Shown piece by piece: positions 6,904 to 12,831 of a stretch of DNA of 12,831 nucleotides. The notes below the pieces were generated by a model, which made no database searches, was not told the origin of the DNA, and saw nothing but the letters and a program-made list of their open reading frames with translations. This DNA is from an uncultured Sphingomonadales bacterium (lineage in GTDB: Bacteria; Pseudomonadota; Alphaproteobacteria; Sphingomonadales; Sphingomonadaceae): NCBI GenBank assembly GCA_903911985.1, contig CAIWFP010000366.1:1-12831 (forward strand). Direction: 5' to 3'. Numbering within the stretch: the stretch's first letter is position 1; every line of letters begins with the position of its first letter. The position numbers and the translations under genes are program-made.

Positions 6904-8447
6904 GGCTGAGGCCTTTGCGCTGGAAGTGGTGTGGCGGCAATAGCGCGCGGGAGTGACTCTTTTGCGGGTTGCGGAGGCGTGAAGCCACCGCCCAGAGCGA
7001 CAATCAGCCGGATCCGGCGGGCGGCACCCTCGGCGGCGATGGCGGTTTGCCCCTGCCGGGCGAGGATCAGCGCCTCGCTGGCGTTCACCAGTTCCTGGGT
7101 GGGGGCCAGACCACCCCGCACCCGCGCCCGGGTCAGCGCCAGAGTGGCGGTCTGGCTGTTGACGATGACCTGCTGCCGTTGGGCTTCCTCGCCTGCGGTC
7201 TCCACCGCGGAGAGAGCATCGGCGGCCTCTTTTGCCGCCCGCACCACTGTTTCGTTATAGGCGGCGATGGCGGCATCCAGATCGGCGGTGGCGCCGCGAT
7301 AGCCGGCCGCGAGGCGACCTCCCTCGAAGATCGGCAGATGCAGCGCCGGCCCCGCGCCCAGCGTGCGGGCCGAGGGGCTGACCAGTTCGCCGAGCCCCAG
7401 CGCCTGTGTGCCGACAAAGGCGGCCAGATCGATATCCGGATAGAAGGCGGCGCGGGCCGCGCGGCGGTCGGCAAGGCCAGCCTCTATCCGCTCGCGGGCG
7501 GCCAGAATATCGGCGCGCTGGCCCAGCAGATCGGCGCCGAGGCGGGTGGGCAGCGGCAGGCTTGCAGCCAACGCCGCATCCAGCCGCAAGGCGGGCGGCG
7601 CAAGGCCCGCGCCATAATCCGGCCCGCGCCCGGCCAGCGCCGCCAGCGCATGGCGGGCGGCCTGTCGTTCGCCACGGGCACTGTCGCGCGCCTGTTCGGC
7701 ACTGGCTAGGGCGGCCTCGGCGGTGCGCAGGTCAAGATCGCTGGCGAGGCCGCTGCTGACCCGCGCCTGTGCCAGTGCCAGCCATTGGTGCCTTGTCGCG
7801 ACCCTCTCGTCGGCCAGCGCCGTCTGCGCCTCAACCCCGGCAAGGGCGACATAGGCTTGTGCCACGGCCCCGCTCAGGCTTACCCGCGCGGCGGCGGCAT
7901 CGAGCGCGGTGGCATCCGCTCGGGCACCGGCTCCGCGCACCAGAGCCTTTTGTCGCCCGGCCAGATCCAGCGACCAGCCGAGGTCCGCTTCGGCACTGCC
8001 CAGCCAGACGTAGGAGCCGCCGTAGGGTGGGGGATAGATGAAGTCGCTGCTGAGGCGCTGGCGCTGGACCGAGGCATCGCCGTTGACCTGCGGCAGCAGC
8101 CCGGCCCGTGCCGCGCCAAGCCCCGCTCGGGCGGCGGCCAGACGCGCCAGCGCCAGCGCCAGCGTGGGGTTGCCCGCCAGCGCGTCAGCCATCACCCGGT
8201 CGAGCTGGGGATCGCCCAGCGCGTGCCACCACTCGGGCGCGATCGGCAGGGGAGCTGGCGCGGGGGAAGCGGGGGCGGGGGAAGCGGGGGCGAGGCCCAT
8301 GGTGGCGGCCGTGCTCGCGATAAGGCGCGGGCCATCATCCGGGACAGCGCAGGCCGATACCAGTGCCGTTCCCGCGATTGTCAGCAAGGCTCGCAAGGCC
8401 GGGGTAATGACGCCGGGGTAAGGGCTTGTCGGCAAGGGGTGCTCCAT
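6900..8447 (-). CDS. NodT/TolC-type outer-membrane efflux lipoprotein
   Basis: A 515-residue RND/MFS-type outer-membrane factor, the exit duct of the tripartite pump. A signal peptide ends in the lipobox VSAC with the acylated Cys at 33. A Pro-Ala-Ser linker follows, partly made of an exact 15-bp duplication. The first OEP domain opens with PEWWHALGDPQL and the helical stretch that ends in LLPQV. The second includes QRADILAARERIEAG, AAFYPDIDL and LHLPIFEGGRL, which are typical NodT-family stretches. I chose the ATG at 8447 because it gives a proper lipoprotein signal; the open frame reaches a TTG at 8549. No good ribosome site precedes it. It is the first gene of the efflux operon and overlaps the adaptor by 4 bp. 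No regulator gene is adjacent. Confidence 0.93.
   Translation of the reverse strand: MEHPLPTSPYPGVITPALRALLTIAGTALVSACAVPDDGPRLIASTAATMGLAPASPAPASPAPAPLPIAPEWWHALGDPQLDRVMADALAGNPTLALALARLAAARAGLGAARAGLLPQVNGDASVQRQRLSSDFIYPPPYGGSYVWLGSAEADLGWSLDLAGRQKALVRGAGARADATALDAAAARVSLSGAVAQAYVALAGVEAQTALADERVATRHQWLALAQARVSSGLASDLDLRTAEAALASAEQARDSARGERQAARHALAALAGRGPDYGAGLAPPALRLDAALAASLPLPTRLGADLLGQRADILAARERIEAGLADRRAARAAFYPDIDLAAFVGTQALGLGELVSPSARTLGAGPALHLPIFEGGRLAAGYRGATADLDAAIAAYNETVVRAAKEAADALSAVETAGEEAQRQQVIVNSQTATLALTRARVRGGLAPTQELVNASEALILARQGQTAIAAEGAARRIRLIVALGGGFTPPQPAKESLPRAIAATPLPAQRPQP
8261..8290. repeat. Exact 15-bp tandem duplication in the efflux lipoprotein gene
   Basis: CGGGGGAAGCGGGGG occurs twice back to back (8261-8275, 8276-8290). 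In the gene's frame it repeats a five-residue Pro-Ala-Ser block in the linker behind the lipidated cysteine. This is likely replication slippage in a flexible linker where length change is tolerated. Confidence 0.85.
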
Positions 8448-8543
8448 GGTGCGGCGCCAAATCCGGGCCCCGCTTGGGTGATGGACAGACGCGTCGCCAG
8501 CATGGGCCAGCGCGGGGCTGTTGTGGGCTATTCCGGCGGTGGG

Positions 8544-8562
8544 GGTCAATCTCCGATTGGCC
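8544..8562 (-). promoter_or_regulatory. Candidate promoter/operator of the efflux operon
   Basis: The 135-bp gap between the porin stop and the efflux start holds a dyad: CAATC (8547-8551), TCC, GATTG (8555-8559), with two further outer pairs. On the minus strand TTGACC (8549-8544) overlaps it and resembles a -35 box. The -10 about 17 bases on is poor (CCACAA). A dyad over a -35 would suit a TetR- or MarR-type repressor, but no such gene lies nearby, so this is a low-confidence call. Confidence 0.25.
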
Positions 8563-8582
8563 TGCTCTCGCGGCGAGGCGCC

Positions 8583-9995
8583 CTAGAAGGCTCCATGCAG
8601 CCGCAGGCCGAGGATATGGGCCGGGCCCCGGTCGCGGTTGTACCCCGGGTTGGCGATGAACTGGTAATCGGCGGTGAGGTTGATGCCCCTCAGCACCTGC
8701 CAGTCGTAATAGCTTTCCACGATCCACTCATTGCCCGGATGCGGCAGTTTGCCGTCGCCGACCAATATGCCAAGGCCCCCATCGGCCAGATAGGTCTGGC
8801 GTGCGCGCGAGATACCGTTGACCACTGCGGCAAGGGCTACCCGGTCATCCGCCCGGCCCCAGCCGGTGCCCTTCAATTGCATGCCAAGGACGAGGGTGCG
8901 GTCGATATCGGTGAAGTCATAGGTCTCGATACCGCCATCGCTGAGCCCGGCGCGCAGGAAGACGCCGAGATCGGCCCCCAGCTCCTGCTCGGCGGTAATG
9001 TGCCCGCCGAGGCGTGTCTGGCGGCGGCGCAGGCTGGCGGCGTCGGGCAGGGTGCCGGTATCGTTGAACCCCGCGATGGCATCGGCCAGTTTCAAAAAGC
9101 GCCCCCAGTTGGCCCATAGCGCCACCCGCACCGCGCCCGCATGGCCGGCGATGGTATGGCGATGCTCCACCTCGCCCACCAGCTGATACTGGCTGAGGTT
9201 GGTTTCCAGCGAGGGCGCATTGGGGACTTTGGAGAGGTTGAATAGTCCTGCGCGCAGGGTCCAGCTGCCCTGATACCACTCGGCCGCGCCGCCAAAGGTG
9301 AAGCCCCAGGCGTTGGCGGCATAATCGAAGGTGCCGGTGTCGATGATCGCCCAGTTCATGAAATCGGCGCGGGGGTCGTGGGCATAGGTGTTGGTGTCGA
9401 AGACATCACCCACGCTGAACTTGCCGAGCGTAATGACGAGGCGGTTGGCGCTTTGGGTGCTGGCGAGCTGGTTGGCCGCCGCGTCGACCTGGGTGGTCTC
9501 GCCGCCCAGATTGATGGTCTGGCGCAGGAACAGGCGCGGCAGTTTGAAATAGGGGCTGGTCTTGCCGACCTTGTAGGCCTCGCCGCTGGGAAAACCCGCC
9601 GCGCCCAGCGTGTTGGACAGGCCAAAGCCCTGATCCAGCTCCGGGTTGACCCATATTTCCGCCCCGCGCCACAGGCCCGCACCGAGAAAGGCGGTGACGT
9701 CGGCGGTTTGCTGGGCGTCATGGGGTTTGAGGCTGTTCGGCCCGGCATAGGGCGCGGCAAAACCTGCCACGCTTTGCCCGGTGAAGGTGGCCTGGGCGTG
9801 CAGGGCGACGCTTTGGCTGGCGGGCACCGGCGCTGGAGCCGGTGGCGCGGCAGGTGGGGGAGCGCCGCCCTCGGCATTGGCGGGAACGCTCGCGCCGGGG
9901 TTTGCTTCGGAACCTGCCGCCGCAAACGCCGCTTCGCCCGCAGCCAATCCGGATGCCGCAAGGGCGATGGCGCCCGCGAAGGCCAGTTTGTGCAT
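8583..9995 (-). CDS. OprB-type carbohydrate-selective porin
   Basis: A 470-residue outer-membrane beta-barrel for diffusion of small solutes such as sugars. A signal peptide (about 1-26, ending AFA) is followed by a Pro/Ala-rich linker and then the barrel. OprB-family stretches are easy to read: ELDQGFGLSNTLGAAGFPSG, RLFLRQTINLGGE, a run ending in LGKFSVGDVFDTN, FMNWAIIDTGTFDYAANAWG, AEWYQGSWTLRAGLFNLS and LVGEVEHRH. The protein ends in GLRLHGAF, a terminal-aromatic beta-signal for BAM-mediated insertion. The ATG at 9995 has GGGGA 9 bases upstream (10005-10009) and sits at the head of the signal peptide. The open frame continues through the upstream tandem repeat, but that part is not coding-like. 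The gene could be co-transcribed with the efflux operon 135 bp downstream, but a separate function is more likely. The substrate is unknown. Confidence 0.92.
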   Translation of the reverse strand: MHKLAFAGAIALAASGLAAGEAAFAAAGSEANPGASVPANAEGGAPPPAAPPAPAPVPASQSVALHAQATFTGQSVAGFAAPYAGPNSLKPHDAQQTADVTAFLGAGLWRGAEIWVNPELDQGFGLSNTLGAAGFPSGEAYKVGKTSPYFKLPRLFLRQTINLGGETTQVDAAANQLASTQSANRLVITLGKFSVGDVFDTNTYAHDPRADFMNWAIIDTGTFDYAANAWGFTFGGAAEWYQGSWTLRAGLFNLSKVPNAPSLETNLSQYQLVGEVEHRHTIAGHAGAVRVALWANWGRFLKLADAIAGFNDTGTLPDAASLRRRQTRLGGHITAEQELGADLGVFLRAGLSDGGIETYDFTDIDRTLVLGMQLKGTGWGRADDRVALAAVVNGISRARQTYLADGGLGILVGDGKLPHPGNEWIVESYYDWQVLRGINLTADYQFIANPGYNRDRGPAHILGLRLHGAF

Positions 9996-10111
9996 GGTGA
10001 TAGGTCCCCGATTCGTCGCGTATGTCTGTGGCCAGGAGGATGTCCGCGCCATTAGCCCGATGCGGGCGTTCGCGGTGCGGCGGCCGCGCCCCATGTGGCC
10101 GCACCTTTGCC

Positions 10112-10148
10112 TGTATGGGCGATGTGACAAGCCTGTGTCAGATGTCAC
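10112..10148 (-). promoter_or_regulatory. Dyad-rich operator and possible promoter upstream of the porin
   Basis: GTGACA (10124-10129) and TGTCAC (10143-10148) form an inverted repeat with a 13-base spacer. Between them TGTCA (10136-10140) makes a second dyad with TGACA at 10125-10129 and a direct repeat with TGTCA at 10143-10147. On the minus strand CTGACA (10141-10136) could be a -35, with CATACA (10117-10112) as a weak -10 at 18-bp spacing. A 9-mer from this site recurs upstream of the OlsB-like gene. A T6 run follows on the plus strand, but no plus-strand gene ends here, so a terminator is unlikely. Confidence 0.4.
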
Positions 10149-10170
10149 GCCTTTTTTCGCGGCGGCGGGC

Positions 10171-10260
10171 GGAATGGTCGAGGGCGGAATGCCCGAGGTC
10201 GGAATGGCCAAGGTCGGAATGGCCAAGGTCGGAATGGCCAAGGTCGGAATGGTCCGTGCT
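10171..10260. repeat. Six-unit 15-bp tandem repeat between divergent genes
   Basis: The unit GGAATGGCCAAGGTC is perfect at 10201-10215, 10216-10230 and 10231-10245. Degenerate copies flank it at 10171, 10186 and 10246, all in exact 15-base phase. It lies between the porin start (9995) and the acyltransferase start (10388). Because 15 is a multiple of 3, it keeps reading frames open on both strands and creates long spurious reading frames here. It is a likely site of slippage and length polymorphism. The rest of 9996-10387 shows no gene. Confidence 0.95.
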
Positions 10261-10387
10261 GGGCCCGGTTCTTGGCGTCTCGGCGAAATGGATTGCGCTG
10301 AAGGCTCGACCCGGGGGCCATTCTCGCATATCGCCAATCTTCGGGCCGGTTTATCCGGTATGGACGGGCAGGTCGGATAGCGTGCGG

Positions 10388-11164
10388 ATGTTGATCGGAT
10401 TGCGAACTTCTTTGCGTTGCCTGCGGGCGGGGCTCGGGCTGCTGGTGATGCTGCTGACGGCGAGCCTGTGGCTGCTGATCCCGCAGGGGAACCGGCTGTT
10501 CCGCACTGGCGCGCGCGCGTCTTTCGGCGCGCTGTGCTGGGGCTTCAACCTGCGGGTGCGGGCGCATGGCAAGCCGGTGGCGGGGCCCGGCACGCTCTAT
10601 GTCGCCAACCATATATCGTGGAGCGATATTCCCGTGCTGGCGATGGTGCTGGATGCGGCCTTTGTCGCCAAGAGCGAGGTGCGCCGCTGGCCGGCGATTG
10701 GCCGCTTTGCCTGGCATTTTGGCTGCGTGTTCATCGAGCGGGAAAAGCGTGGCACCACAAGGATTCAGGCCGAGGCGGTGGAGCAGCACCTGCGCGGGCC
10801 GCTGGGGCTGACGATGTTTCCGGAAGGCACCACGGGCGATGGTGGCCCGGTGCTGCCCTTCCGTTCCAGCCTCTTCGCGCAGGTCGCCGGCGAGGGGCAG
10901 ACGCGGGTGCAGCCGGTCACCATGCTCTATCGCAATCGCGATGGCTCGCCGATGACCCGGCAGGAGGCGCGGGTAATCGCCTGGACGGGGGATGACGAGC
11001 TGATGCCCAATGTGGTGGCGCTGGCCGCGCGTGGCGGGGCCCTGGTGGAAATCTGGTTCGAGGAGCCGCTGACGGGTCTGGATCGCAAGGAGCTTGCCCG
11101 GATTAGCCGCGAGGCGATTGTGGCCCGGCTGGCGGCGATGAGCCTGCCCGGCGAACTGGGATAG
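10388..11164 (+). CDS. PlsC-type lysophospholipid / 1-acylglycerol-3-phosphate O-acyltransferase
   Basis: A 258-residue membrane-associated acyltransferase that puts a second acyl chain on a lysolipid. One hydrophobic segment (about 14-31) is followed by the family motifs: NHISWSD (74-80, the HX4D catalytic motif, His75/Asp80), GCVFIER (112-118) and FPEGTT (144-149), which contacts the acceptor phosphate. The start could be the ATG at 10388 or the in-frame GTG at 10382, which has a better-spaced AGG upstream; I give the ATG. The frame is open further upstream through the tandem repeat, but that part is not family-like. It converges on an OlsB-like gene, so an OlsA-type role in aminolipid synthesis is possible besides phosphatidic acid synthesis. 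No terminator was seen on its own strand. Confidence 0.9.
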   Translation: MLIGLRTSLRCLRAGLGLLVMLLTASLWLLIPQGNRLFRTGARASFGALCWGFNLRVRAHGKPVAGPGTLYVANHISWSDIPVLAMVLDAAFVAKSEVRRWPAIGRFAWHFGCVFIEREKRGTTRIQAEAVEQHLRGPLGLTMFPEGTTGDGGPVLPFRSSLFAQVAGEGQTRVQPVTMLYRNRDGSPMTRQEARVIAWTGDDELMPNVVALAARGGALVEIWFEEPLTGLDRKELARISREAIVARLAAMSLPGELG

Positions 11165-11266
11165 TCTGCCGACGGATTGGCGGCGCTAACCTGATCCGCA
11201 GGACCCGGCCCAGTTCGCCCGGTCGATCCGGTTCATTCGATCCGGGCGTCCGTGCCCACAAGCACA

Positions 11267-11297
11267 AAGCCGGCACCAGTCAGACTGGCACCGGCTT
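11267..11297 (-). terminator. Strong terminator hairpin of the OlsB-like gene
   Basis: On the minus strand AAGCCGGTGCCAGT pairs with ACTGGTGCCGGCTT across a 3-base loop: 14 pairs, two of them G-U wobbles. The tail reads TGTGCTTGT, with a T-rich junction. On the plus strand the same two positions become C/A mismatches and no T-run follows. The hairpin is therefore best formed in the minus-strand transcript, 39 bases beyond the stop at 11337. Confidence 0.7.
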
Positions 11298-11310
11298 GGT
11301 AAATGACAAA

Positions 11311-11329
11311 CTGGCTGGTGTTCAGCCAG
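11311..11329 (-). terminator. First of two hairpins after the OlsB-like gene
   Basis: CTGGCTG and CAGCCAG form a perfect 7-bp stem with a 5-base loop, 7 bases after the stop codon. On the minus strand it is followed by TTTGTCATTT, a moderately T-rich tail. With the hairpin at 11267-11297 it makes a tandem terminator that also protects against read-through into the convergent acyltransferase gene. The rest of 11165-11336 holds only a short direct repeat (CGATCCGG at 11224 and 11238). Confidence 0.55.
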
Positions 11330-11336
11330 CGATTCG

Positions 11337-12146
11337 TCAGGCGGCGACGCTGAAGCGCGCGGCGTAGCGGTCGGAGATGAGTTCTACCGGCATCACCACG
11401 CAAACATCCACGGTGTTGAACTGGTGGTCGATATAGGCGCCGTCGCCGAATTTGGCGCCGACACGGATATAACCCTTTACCAGCGGTGGCAGCTGGAACA
11501 GCGCCTGCCTCAGGTCGTATCCACCCTGCGGCAGCCGGTTCAGCGACACGCCCTTGCCTGCATGCACGACGGGGCGTGCCTCGGGCAAGGCGAGGTGGTT
11601 GTGGTAGAGGTAGGACAGCGCCGGGGAATAGACGTCCGGATCGGATCCCGGGAACGAGGCGCAGCCGAACATCACCGAGATGCGATGGCTGGCGATATAT
11701 TCGAAAATACCGCGCCACAGCATCGAGATGGTGGCCGAGGTGCGATAGGGCGGCAGCACGCAGGAGCGCCCCAGTTCGAGCAACTCGCGCGGCTCGTCCT
11801 CCGGGGTCAGCGGCGCACTGGCGGCCATCAGCGGCGAAAGATCGAATTCGCCAGCGGAATAGAACCCGCCATGCTTGCGGGCGATGCTTTCGCGCAGCAG
11901 GCGATAGGTGCCCACCACCGCTTCGTCGGCGGGGCGGTCCTCGTCGATCACCAGCAGGTGGTCGCAAAGGTCGTCGAATTCGTCCCGGTCGAGGCAGGCG
12001 GAAGCCGCCGTTTCGGCACTGGCTCCCATCTCCTCGAAGAACACGAGCCAGCGAAGCCGTTGCACGGCTTCAAGATCGCGCTTGTCTTGGGCGAGTCGAA
12101 CAGAAAGGCGCCGAGGCGCTGTATTGGTACGGTTGAGGCCGGTCAT
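11337..12146 (-). CDS. OlsB-like GNAT N-acyltransferase (acyl-ACP dependent)
   Basis: A 269-residue soluble acyltransferase of the GNAT superfamily branch that contains OlsB (ornithine N-acyltransferase), hemolysin-like acyltransferases and autoinducer-synthase-like folds. Family stretches in order: LRWLVFFEEMGA (31-42), DEFDDLCDHLLVID (in the N-terminal half), VVGTYRLLR, GFYSAGEFDL, LELGRSCVLPPYR, SVMFGCASFPGSDP, LSYLYHNHL, KGYIRVGAKFGDGAYID and QFNTVDVCVVMP. OlsB transfers a 3-hydroxyacyl chain from ACP to the alpha-amine of ornithine; the amino acid used here cannot be read from sequence. The ATG at 12146 is set by AAGGAGG (12151-12157). A frame extension to 12221 has no such support. It is tail-to-tail with the PlsC gene. 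The upstream region holds TGTCACA-type dyads. Confidence 0.85.
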   Translation of the reverse strand: MTGLNRTNTAPRRLSVRLAQDKRDLEAVQRLRWLVFFEEMGASAETAASACLDRDEFDDLCDHLLVIDEDRPADEAVVGTYRLLRESIARKHGGFYSAGEFDLSPLMAASAPLTPEDEPRELLELGRSCVLPPYRTSATISMLWRGIFEYIASHRISVMFGCASFPGSDPDVYSPALSYLYHNHLALPEARPVVHAGKGVSLNRLPQGGYDLRQALFQLPPLVKGYIRVGAKFGDGAYIDHQFNTVDVCVVMPVELISDRYAARFSVAA

Positions 12147-12176
12147 GGTCCCTCCTTCCGACCGTGCTACCAGACG

Positions 12177-12231
12177 GATGTGACAGAGTGCTTGCGGAAT
12201 TGTGGCGAAACCATGACACATCCTGTCACAT
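12177..12231 (-). promoter_or_regulatory. Dyad-symmetric sites upstream of the OlsB-like gene
   Basis: ATGTGACAG (12178-12186) and CTGTCACAT (12223-12231) are perfect 9-bp inverted repeats 36 bases apart. A second, tighter dyad, TGACA-CATCC-TGTCA, lies at 12214-12228. On the minus strand CACAAT (12204-12199) could be a -10, placing the outer sites on both sides of the promoter. The 9-mer GATGTGACA (12177-12185) also occurs upstream of the porin at 10121-10129. This looks like an operator set; the regulator is unknown. Confidence 0.45.
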
Positions 12232-12313
12232 TTCGCGAGAGAATTCGGCCATCACCCGCGTGCCAACCTGAACCATCAGGCGCCTGAGCAATTTTGTGGC
12301 GGAGTGATTTGGG

Positions 12314-12360
12314 CACCGGGCCGGGTTAGGCATCATGATGATACCGCCCGGCCGCTGGTG
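12314..12360 (-). terminator. Large imperfect hairpin downstream of the autotransporter
   Basis: CACC plus GGCCGGG (12314-12325) pairs with CCCGGCC plus GGTG (12347-12360), with a small bulge and a 21-base loop containing the self-complementary CATCATGATG. It begins 22 bases past the autotransporter stop. No clear T-run follows on the minus strand, so it may end transcription weakly or stabilise the 3' end. Confidence 0.4.
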
Positions 12361-12366
12361 CTGATG

Positions 12367-12383
12367 GAGCCAGTTTGTGGCTC
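12367..12383 (-). repeat. Small hairpin overlapping the autotransporter stop codon
   Basis: GAGCCA (12367-12372) and TGGCTC (12378-12383) form a perfect 6-bp stem with a 5-base loop. It overlaps the stop codon at 12382-12384 by two bases. With the larger hairpin at 12314-12360 it may shape the 3' end of the message. Confidence 0.4.
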
Positions 12384-12831
12384 AGAACTCCAGGCGCACG
12401 CCGAAGTTCAGGCCGACAGAGGTGTGGCCGGTACGTGTGGTCGTCTGCGCGCCCACGAACAGGGAGCCCGCATCGTCGAACACCCAGTTCACGCCCGCGT
12501 TGCCGTCCAGCTCGTGCCGGGCCTCGGCCACGCCGGTGACGGTGAAGCTGGTGGTCGGGTCGGCGTTGAAATAGGCCGTGAGGCTGTTGCTGTTGCCGCT
12601 GCCCACCTGATTGCGATAGGTCGCGCGCAGGTAAGGGCGGAACACGCCGGTAGAGCGGGTGAACGATACGCCCGCGATGAGATCGGTGCGGTTGGCGTTC
12701 ATGCCGGCCACGGTCAGGTTGGAGGCGGTAAGGCCGGTGGCGCTGCCTTCGGTGAAGCCGTTTACCTTGCCGTTGGCATATTCAATGCCAACAAATGGCT
12801 GCAGTTTGAAATCGCCGGTGATGACGTTGAG
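12382..12831 (-). CDS. Autotransporter beta-barrel domain, C-terminal end (cut by window edge)
   Basis: The last 149 residues of a type V secretion protein. The frame is open to the window edge, so the passenger domain and most of the barrel lie outside. What is visible is alternating beta-strand sequence typical of autotransporter barrels: LQPFVGIEYANGKVNGF, TDLIAGVSFTRSTGVFRPYL and ELDGNAGVNWVFDDAGSLFVGA. The final strand GLNFGVRLEF has the terminal Phe of the BAM beta-signal. It would insert in the outer membrane and display or release its passenger, whose nature cannot be told from here. It precedes the OlsB-like gene on the same strand by 235 bp; the hairpins and dyads between them argue for separate transcription. 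Confidence 0.85.
   Translation of the reverse strand, partial: LNVITGDFKLQPFVGIEYANGKVNGFTEGSATGLTASNLTVAGMNANRTDLIAGVSFTRSTGVFRPYLRATYRNQVGSGNSNSLTAYFNADPTTSFTVTGVAEARHELDGNAGVNWVFDDAGSLFVGAQTTTRTGHTSVGLNFGVRLEF

Noticed and set aside
7785..9119. Plus-strand open frame across the efflux lipoprotein, the gap and the porin
   Set aside because: It crosses two genes and their intergenic region antisense and has no recognisable domain.
10124..10156. Plus-strand terminator (GTGACA/TGTCAC stem followed by T6)
   Set aside because: No plus-strand gene ends upstream; the position in a divergent region and the reuse of the motif at 12177 favour an operator.
10171..10260. CRISPR array
   Set aside because: The units are 15 bp, directly abutting with no spacers, and no cas gene is nearby.
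9996..10337. Upstream extension of the porin frame through the repeat
   Set aside because: The signal peptide starts at 9995 with a ribosome site 9 bases before it; the extension would bury the signal.
10022..10387. Upstream extension of the acyltransferase frame, carrying a PRSEW repeat
   Set aside because: The open frame is explained by the 15-bp repeat and high GC. It has no family similarity, and the membrane segment and motifs begin after 10388.
11424..12287. Plus-strand open frame opposite the OlsB-like gene
   Set aside because: The minus-strand protein has many conserved GNAT/OlsB stretches; this frame has none.

Overview
The window is GC-rich, chromosomal-looking DNA with dense, mostly minus-strand genes. 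The gene set is a short MtgA, a tandem PilZ protein, an OprB-type porin, a NodT/EmrA/EmrB efflux set and an OlsB-like GNAT acyltransferase. Together with the protein style this suggests an alphaproteobacterium of the Sphingomonadales, close to Novosphingobium. That is an inference from familiarity; no database search was run. No rRNA, tRNA, CRISPR array, transposase, phage gene or integrase is visible.

Layout. Positions 1-524 (minus) hold the N-terminal part of the peptidoglycan glycosyltransferase mtgA, cut by the window edge. A gap with two hairpins follows. One of them (633-668) is a convincing terminator for the next gene, a GT-C (family 39-like) membrane glycosyltransferase (718-2037, minus). 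It is divergent from a small exported or anchored protein of unknown function (2279-3064, plus). Next come a tandem PilZ protein (3142-3813, minus) and a tripartite efflux operon read on the minus strand: NodT-type outer-membrane lipoprotein (6900-8447), EmrA-type adaptor (5593-6903) and EmrB-type DHA2 transporter (3909-5522). An OprB-type porin (8583-9995, minus) lies upstream of the efflux genes. A 390-bp divergent region with dyad-symmetric motifs and a six-unit 15-bp tandem repeat separates the porin from a PlsC-type acyltransferase (10388-11164, plus). The PlsC gene converges on an OlsB-like N-acyltransferase (11337-12146, minus), which has two hairpins behind it. The window ends inside the C-terminal beta-barrel of an autotransporter (12382-12831, minus).

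How the genes relate. Almost everything serves the cell envelope: wall synthesis, sugar transfer, lipid acylation, outer-membrane channels and drug export. The efflux genes form a real operon, with an ATGA overlap between the first two. The PlsC/OlsB-like pair resembles the two activities that make ornithine-type aminolipids, although here the genes are convergent. A 9-mer and related dyads recur upstream of both the porin and the OlsB-like gene, and a near-consensus CtrA box lies upstream of the PilZ gene. These regulatory readings are inference. I found no strong case for a wholly new biological system; the most interesting items are the intergenic signals and the short tandem repeats.
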